Assembly: GCF_965214215.1 (NCBI RefSeq)
Contig: NZ_CBDCBD010000003.1
Location: 992,001-1,056,000 of the forward strand
DNA: 64,000 bases
Origin: Poriferisodalis sp965214215
Lineage (GTDB): Bacteria > Actinomycetota > Acidimicrobiia > Acidimicrobiales > Poriferisodalaceae
Direction: 5' to 3'
In this document: positions 59,531 through 64,000 of the stretch, piece by piece
Numbering within the stretch: the first letter of the stretch is position 1
How the letters are laid out: every line of letters begins with the position of its first letter
Notes under the pieces: model-generated
Told to the model about the DNA's origin: nothing
Database searches by the model: none
What the model saw: the letters and a program-made list of their open reading frames with translations, nothing else
Program-made: the position numbers and the translations under genes

Positions 59531-61456
59531 ATGGTCGAGTTGGTCTGGCTCATACCCGCGCTGCCCCTCGCCGGGTTTGCGGTGCTCCTGTTGGCGGGTC
59601 CGCGCCTGGGCGAACCCCGTGCGGGCTGGCTCGCCACTGCCGCCAGCGCTGGATCGTTCCTGTTCACGCTCATCACCTTCGGTGGGCTGCTCGGGCTCGA
59701 TTCGGCCGATACCGGCGGTGCAGGCGGTCATGGCGGTCGTTGGTTCGTCTCGACGCTGTTCGAGTGGATGCCGATCGGCGGCCTCGAAGTCGATGCGGCG
59801 CTGCTGGTGGACCCGCTGTCGATGACGATGGCGCTGTTCGTGACGGGTGTCGGGACCCTCATCCACCTGTACTCGGTCGGCTATATGCATGGCGACCCGA
59901 AGTACTCGAAGTTCTTCCTGTATCTCAACCTGTTCCTGTTCTCGATGCTCATGCTGGTGCTGGGCGAGAACCTTGTGGTCACTTTCCTGGGCTGGGAGGG
60001 GGTCGGCACGTGTTCGTACCTGCTGATCTCGTTCTGGCACGAGCGGCCTACCGCCGCCACTGCCGGGAAAAAGGCCTTTGTCACCAACCGCATCGGCGAC
60101 TTCGGCTTCATGGTCGCCACGTTCCTGCTGTGGACGACACTCGGCACGGTCTCCTACGCCGGCACGGCGTCTGCCCCAGGTCTCGCAGCAAGTGCTCCGA
60201 CCTTGGCGACGGGAACCGCCATGGCGGTGTCGCTGTTGCTGCTGCTCGCTGCTGCAGGCAAGTCAGCCCAGCTCCCGCTGTACGTCTGGCTGCCCGATGC
60301 CATGGAAGGCCCCACACCGGTCTCGGCCATGGTGCACGCCGCCACGATGGTGACAGCCGGCGTCTACCTGCTGGTGCGGCTCAACCCTGTGCTGGACGCG
60401 TCGAGCGGGGCACTAACGGTCATAGCGATCGTCGGCGCCGCCACCGCGTTGTTTGCAGCACTTGCCGCAGTCGCGCAGCACGACATCAAGAAGGTGCTGG
60501 CGTACTCCACTGTCAGCCAACTCGGCTACATGTTCCTGGCCATCGGCTCGGGAGCGTACGTGGCGGCGATCTTCCACGTCATCACCCACGCCTTCTTCAA
60601 GGGTCTGCTCTTCCTGGGCGCCGGCTCGGTCATCCACGGACTCGGCGACGAGCAGGACATGCGCCGCATGGGCGCGCTGCGCGCCGCCATGCCCATCACT
60701 GCGGTCACGTTCATCGTGGGCTGGCTGGCAATCGCCGGCGTGCCGCCGCTGTCGGGCTTCTGGTCCAAGGACGAGATCCTGCTGGCCGCGTGGGAGCAGC
60801 CCGACATCGGTCCGTTGCTGTGGATCGTCGGCCTGATCACAGCGCTGCTGACTGCCTACTACATGAGCCGCCAGACGTTCCTGGTGTTCTTCGGCGGCCA
60901 GCGTTGGGATGACGACGCCCACCCACACGAGTCGCCGGCCACTATGACGCTGCCGCTCGTGCTGCTGGCAGGTGCGGCGGCTATCGGCGGCATCATCAAC
61001 CTGCCGCTGGTCGGTGACTGGCTGGTGCTTGAGCACTTCTTGGAGCCTGTACTGGCCCATGAACATCACTTCAAGTCAGAGACCTGGCAGAAACTGTTGT
61101 TCGCTTTCGTGGCGGTTCTCGTGGCGCTCATCGGCATCACCATCGCCGCGCTCGCCTGGCTGCGCTCGCGCATATCGACCGACCGGCTCGAACCCGCGTT
61201 GCTCGAGAACGCCTTCTACGTCGACTCGTCCATCTCCACATTTGTGGGCGGGCCCGGCACCAAGGCGTTCGAGGCGGCGGCCACCGCTGACCGGCGCTTC
61301 GTCGACGGCGCCGTCAATGGCGTCGCGCGGCTGGTACGCATGATCGGTGAAGCCATCCGGCCGCTGCAGTCGGGCTATCTGCGGCACTACGCATCGGGCG
61401 TCGCGATCGGCGCGATCATCCTCGTCGTCTGGCTCGCACTGCGAGGCGCATCGTGA
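59531..61456 (+). CDS. nuoL: NADH-quinone oxidoreductase subunit L
   Basis: A 641-residue antiporter-like proton pump. FLGWEGVGTCSYLLISFW near 154-171 with the conserved Glu, TAGKKAFVTNRIGDFGF near 177, AGKSAQLPLYVWLPDAMEGP near 241-260 with the conserved Lys, and VLAYSTVSQLGYMFLAIG near 325 are typical. The C-terminal lateral helix region (540-600) is present. The stop overlaps a 36-codon ORF leading to nuoM. Confidence 0.96.
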   Translation: MVELVWLIPALPLAGFAVLLLAGPRLGEPRAGWLATAASAGSFLFTLITFGGLLGLDSADTGGAGGHGGRWFVSTLFEWMPIGGLEVDAALLVDPLSMTMALFVTGVGTLIHLYSVGYMHGDPKYSKFFLYLNLFLFSMLMLVLGENLVVTFLGWEGVGTCSYLLISFWHERPTAATAGKKAFVTNRIGDFGFMVATFLLWTTLGTVSYAGTASAPGLAASAPTLATGTAMAVSLLLLLAAAGKSAQLPLYVWLPDAMEGPTPVSAMVHAATMVTAGVYLLVRLNPVLDASSGALTVIAIVGAATALFAALAAVAQHDIKKVLAYSTVSQLGYMFLAIGSGAYVAAIFHVITHAFFKGLLFLGAGSVIHGLGDEQDMRRMGALRAAMPITAVTFIVGWLAIAGVPPLSGFWSKDEILLAAWEQPDIGPLLWIVGLITALLTAYYMSRQTFLVFFGGQRWDDDAHPHESPATMTLPLVLLAGAAAIGGIINLPLVGDWLVLEHFLEPVLAHEHHFKSETWQKLLFAFVAVLVALIGITIAALAWLRSRISTDRLEPALLENAFYVDSSISTFVGGPGTKAFEAAATADRRFVDGAVNGVARLVRMIGEAIRPLQSGYLRHYASGVAIGAIILVVWLALRGAS

Positions 61457-61563
61457 GCGCGCCGCGCTGCTCGTCTCTGCGTTCGCGCGCTGCCGATGCG
61501 CGACCGCCGGACCCGCCGTCTCGCACTATCTGGACATCTTCGTGTTGCGGAGATGATCAATGA
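61453..61563 (+). other. 36-codon ORF bridging nuoL and nuoM
   Basis: GTG 61453 overlaps the nuoL TGA (GTGA) and the ORF ends TGA 61561-61563, overlapping the nuoM ATG by 4 nt. It fills the only gap over 100 bp in the operon. The peptide (MSAPRCSSLRSRAADARPPD and onward) is Cys/Arg/Pro-rich and unlike anything known. nuoM has its own GGAG 7 nt upstream, so coupling is optional and the frame may be open by chance. Confidence 0.35.
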
Positions 61564-63155
61564 GCACGACTGCGTTGCTCGCGGCTTCCGGCTCGGTTGA
61601 TTTTCCGATCCTCAACGCGTTGATCTTCGTGCCCGTTGTGGGTGCGCTGGTCGTTGCCCTGCTGCCGGCCAGCCGCCCGGACCTGGCCCGACCGCTCGGA
61701 GCGCTGTTCGCCGCGGTCGGTGGCGCGCTGGCATTGGCGCTGGCGTGGCAATTCGATGCGGCAAATCCCGGCTTCCAGTTCGAGAGCACTGTGTCGTGGA
61801 TTCCGGCGCTCGGCATCTCCTGGAACGTGGGCGTCGATGGCATCTCGCTGTGGATGGTGGTGCTGACGAGCTTGGTTGTGCCGATCGTGCTGGCCGGCGT
61901 CGACCCGCACCACAACCCCAAGCCTTATACGGCGTGGATGCTGCTGCTGCAGGCGGGCTCGGTCGGCGCATTCGTGGCGCTCGACCTGTTCCTGTTCTTC
62001 GTGATGTTCGAAGTGGTGCTGGTGCCCATGTACCTGCTGATCGCGGGCTGGGGTTACGAGGGGCGTCGCTACGCCGCCACCAAGTTCTTCATCTACACGA
62101 TGGCGGGCTCGGCGCTGCTGCTCGTGGCCATCGTGGCCACCGCCGTGCTCGGCTCGCCCGACAGCGGCATCACGTTCGACCTGCAGACGCTTGCCGAAGG
62201 CCAGCATCTGCCCACCAACGCGGCCCGTTGGTGCTTCGTGGCGTTCGCGATCGCCTTTCTGGTGAAGGTGCCGGTGGTGCCGCTGCACACCTGGCTGCCC
62301 GACGCGCACACCGAAGCGCCCACGGCGGGCTCGGTGGTGCTGGCAGCCGTGCTGCTGAAGCTGGGCACCTACGGTCTGCTGCGCTTCGGTCTGTACCTGT
62401 TCCCCGAGGCGTCGAACTGGGCAGCCCCGGTGCTGGTCACCGTCGGCGTGGTGGGTGTCATCTGGGGCGCGATCACCGCGGCCATGCAGCGCGACCTCAA
62501 ACGGCTCGTGGCGTATTCCTCGGTGGCCCACATGGGCTTCATCGTGCTGGGCATCTTCGCCTTCACCGCCCAGGCCATCGGCGGCGGCGTCATCCAGATG
62601 GTCAACCACGGCATCAGCACCGGTGCCTTGTTCCTGCTCGTGGGGATGCTGTATGAGCGTCGCCAAACCCGTCAGATCGACGAGCTGGCCGGCATCCAGT
62701 CGGCAGCACCGGTCTACGCCGGGGTGTTCACGCTGATCATGCTGTCGTCGGTGGGCGTGCCGGGCCTGAACGGGTTCGTCGGCGAGTTCCTGATCCTGAT
62801 CGGATCGTTCGACACGCGGCCCGTGTGGACCATCGTCGCCGCAACCGGGGTGATCCTGGCAGCGCTGTACCTGCTGTGGGCATACCAGCGTGTGTTTCAC
62901 GGACCTCCCGCTCCGGCGGACCGCCAGACGGCCGATCTGCGAAAGGGAGAGCTGGCGACACTTGCGCCGTTCATCATCGCCGTGGTGGCGCTCGGCGTGT
63001 ACCCCAAACCCCTGCTCAACGCGGTGGAGCCGGCTGCCGAGAAGTTGCTGATTCACCTCGACGATTACAGCGACTTCGAAGTGCCCGATCTGGGTGATCC
63101 AGTCGTCGTGGACCACAGCAATAGCGCCGGCGAGCACGACGAGGACGGCCACTGA
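61560..63155 (+). CDS. nuoM: NADH-quinone oxidoreductase subunit M
   Basis: A 531-residue antiporter-like subunit. LFFVMFEVVLVPMYLLIAGW near 143-162 (conserved Glu), KVPVVPLHTWLPDAHTEAP near 238 (conserved Lys), and LKRLVAYSSVAHMGFIVLG near 315 are present. The C-terminus is an acidic/His tail (SAGEHDEDGH). ATG 61560 with GGAG at 61549. The large ORF on its opposite strand is a codon-composition shadow. Stop overlaps a 35-codon ORF by 1 nt. Confidence 0.96.
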   Translation: MSTTALLAASGSVDFPILNALIFVPVVGALVVALLPASRPDLARPLGALFAAVGGALALALAWQFDAANPGFQFESTVSWIPALGISWNVGVDGISLWMVVLTSLVVPIVLAGVDPHHNPKPYTAWMLLLQAGSVGAFVALDLFLFFVMFEVVLVPMYLLIAGWGYEGRRYAATKFFIYTMAGSALLLVAIVATAVLGSPDSGITFDLQTLAEGQHLPTNAARWCFVAFAIAFLVKVPVVPLHTWLPDAHTEAPTAGSVVLAAVLLKLGTYGLLRFGLYLFPEASNWAAPVLVTVGVVGVIWGAITAAMQRDLKRLVAYSSVAHMGFIVLGIFAFTAQAIGGGVIQMVNHGISTGALFLLVGMLYERRQTRQIDELAGIQSAAPVYAGVFTLIMLSSVGVPGLNGFVGEFLILIGSFDTRPVWTIVAATGVILAALYLLWAYQRVFHGPPAPADRQTADLRKGELATLAPFIIAVVALGVYPKPLLNAVEPAAEKLLIHLDDYSDFEVPDLGDPVVVDHSNSAGEHDEDGH

Positions 63156-63262
63156 TGCGGCCGCTCGACACCGGGTTGCTCAGACCAGCCGGCTCGGCGG
63201 TCATGGTTGTGCACGGCCGAACCGGCGAACGAGTCGGTGAACTCGGCGGAGGCCACAGCTGA
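63155..63262 (+). other. 35-codon ORF bridging nuoM and nuoN
   Basis: ATG 63155 overlaps the nuoM stop (TGATG), and the TGA at 63260-63262 overlaps the nuoN ATG at 63262 in the same way. The peptide starts MRPLDTGLLRPAGSAVMVVH and ends GELGGGHS. The DNA around its end (GAGGCCACAGCTGATGC) resembles the nuoM end (GACGGCCACTGATGC), so it may derive from a junction duplication. Confidence 0.4.
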
Positions 63263-64000
63263 TGCTGTCGTTTGAATCGCCGGCCGTCGACTGGTGGGTG
63301 CTCGTCCCGCAGATGATCCTCGTCGGCGTCGCGCTCGGACTGCTGCTGGTTTCCTCGCTGGCGCCGCGGACGCTGCCCGGCTGGGTGTCCACCGTCATCT
63401 CGATCGCTGCCGGTGCGGCTGCAGCCATCGTGGCTGCCGTCCAGTGGGCCATGTGGGGCTCGACGCCTCGGCCCACGCTGGCAGGCGCCTTCGTGAGCGA
63501 TGGTTTCAGCCTGCTGCTCACGGTGCTGATCGGCGCGGGCGTGGTGATGACGGCCCTCGTCGCCCACTCGGTACTCGACCGCTACGACATGGCGCCGCCG
63601 GAGTTCGCGGCGCTGCTGCTGGCGTCTGCTGCCGGCGCGGTCGTGATGGCCGGCGCGAACGACCTGATCGTGCTGTTCCTAGGGCTCGAATCGCTCTCGA
63701 TTGCGCTGTACGTGCTGATCGCGTTGGCAGGGCGGCGGGATTCCGCCCGCGAGTCGGCCATGAAGTACTTCGTGCTCGGCGCCTTCAGCTCGGCCTTCTT
63801 TCTCTACGGCATCGCACTGGTGTACGGCTCGACGGGCAGCACGAACCTCAGCGGGATCGGCGACTTCCTCTTCGGATCCATCAGGGAAACCGATTACCTG
63901 CTGCTCGTCGGCATAGCGCTGCTGCTGGTCGGGCTCGGCTTCAAGGTGGCCGCCGTCCCGTTCCACTTCTGGGCGCCCGATGTGTACGAGGGTGCGCCGA
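63262..64000 (+). CDS. nuoN: NADH-quinone oxidoreductase subunit N (3' end outside window)
   Basis: The third antiporter-like subunit, cut by the right edge after 246 residues. Conserved parts seen: LFLGLESLSIALYVLIAL near 138-155 (Glu), ESAMKYFVLGAFSSAFFLYG near 165-184 and LGFKVAAVPFHFWAPDVYEG near 225-244 (Lys). ATG 63262 has GGAGG 9 nt upstream. It is the last of the standard nuo genes. Confidence 0.95.
   Translation, partial: MLSFESPAVDWWVLVPQMILVGVALGLLLVSSLAPRTLPGWVSTVISIAAGAAAAIVAAVQWAMWGSTPRPTLAGAFVSDGFSLLLTVLIGAGVVMTALVAHSVLDRYDMAPPEFAALLLASAAGAVVMAGANDLIVLFLGLESLSIALYVLIALAGRRDSARESAMKYFVLGAFSSAFFLYGIALVYGSTGSTNLSGIGDFLFGSIRETDYLLLVGIALLLVGLGFKVAAVPFHFWAPDVYEGAP

Noticed and set aside
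61557..63152. 531-codon ORF on the strand opposite nuoM, His/Gln/Arg-rich
   Set aside because: It is a mirror of the GC-rich nuoM codons with low-complexity sequence and no domain; nuoM is unambiguous.

Overview
The window comes from a high-GC Gram-positive bacterium, most likely an actinomycete-relative of the class Acidimicrobiia. The evidence is a WhiB7-type Fe-S regulator, an MshA-like glycosyltransferase followed by a YbjN-domain gene as in mycobacteria, a glutamyl-tRNA (C5) haem pathway, a 14-gene nuo operon, a split-cytochrome-b menaquinol:cytochrome c complex, and pervasive GTG starts with 1-4 nt stop/start overlaps. The class assignment is inference; no rRNA gene is present.

Layout. 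0-8.5 kb holds housekeeping and redox genes: serS (cut by the left edge), a YjqB/poly-gamma-glutamate hydrolase-like enzyme, a CcdA/TlpA pair, whiB7 with a long leader, an MBL hydrolase, orn, a K+ channel and dut. 8.5-17.7 kb is an accessory island of secreted proteins: a huge Cys-rich repeat protein whose 5' end appears missing, then a visibly AT-richer stretch with a Tat-exported protein, an M15-like peptidase and two tandem paralogues of unknown function. 17.7-29.5 kb returns to core genes: prepilin peptidase, tRNA-Lys, histidine phosphatase, MoaD, mshA-like, ybjN, proC, a SAM hydrolase-family gene and hemA-C-D-L.

29.5-40.6 kb is a defence and toxin-antitoxin island. An intact, tightly overlapping three-gene operon (DUF6361 protein, PLD-type nuclease, SNF2-like helicase) is flanked by decayed genes (a DUF433-type fragment, a membrane ORF with an in-frame TGA, a DUF4143 fragment, a UvrD helicase with deletions), a PIN toxin with an unfamiliar partner, and hicBA.

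40.6-64 kb is respiratory. It runs from a geranylgeranyl-reductase-like flavoprotein through a menaquinol:cytochrome c complex (two cytochromes c, b6-like and subunit-IV-like cytochrome b halves, Rieske, a dedicated 2[4Fe-4S] protein and two membrane proteins) to nuoA-N. NADH electrons would pass through complex I to menaquinone and then to cytochrome c.

The most notable signals are a whiB7 leader with promoter, upstream ORF and terminator-type hairpin; three identical 65-bp repeats between nuoD and nuoE, each encoding a 22-residue ORF coupled by ATGA overlaps; other short duplications in nuoB and nuoD; the DUF6361-PLD-helicase operon; and the 5'-truncated giant gene abutting dut.
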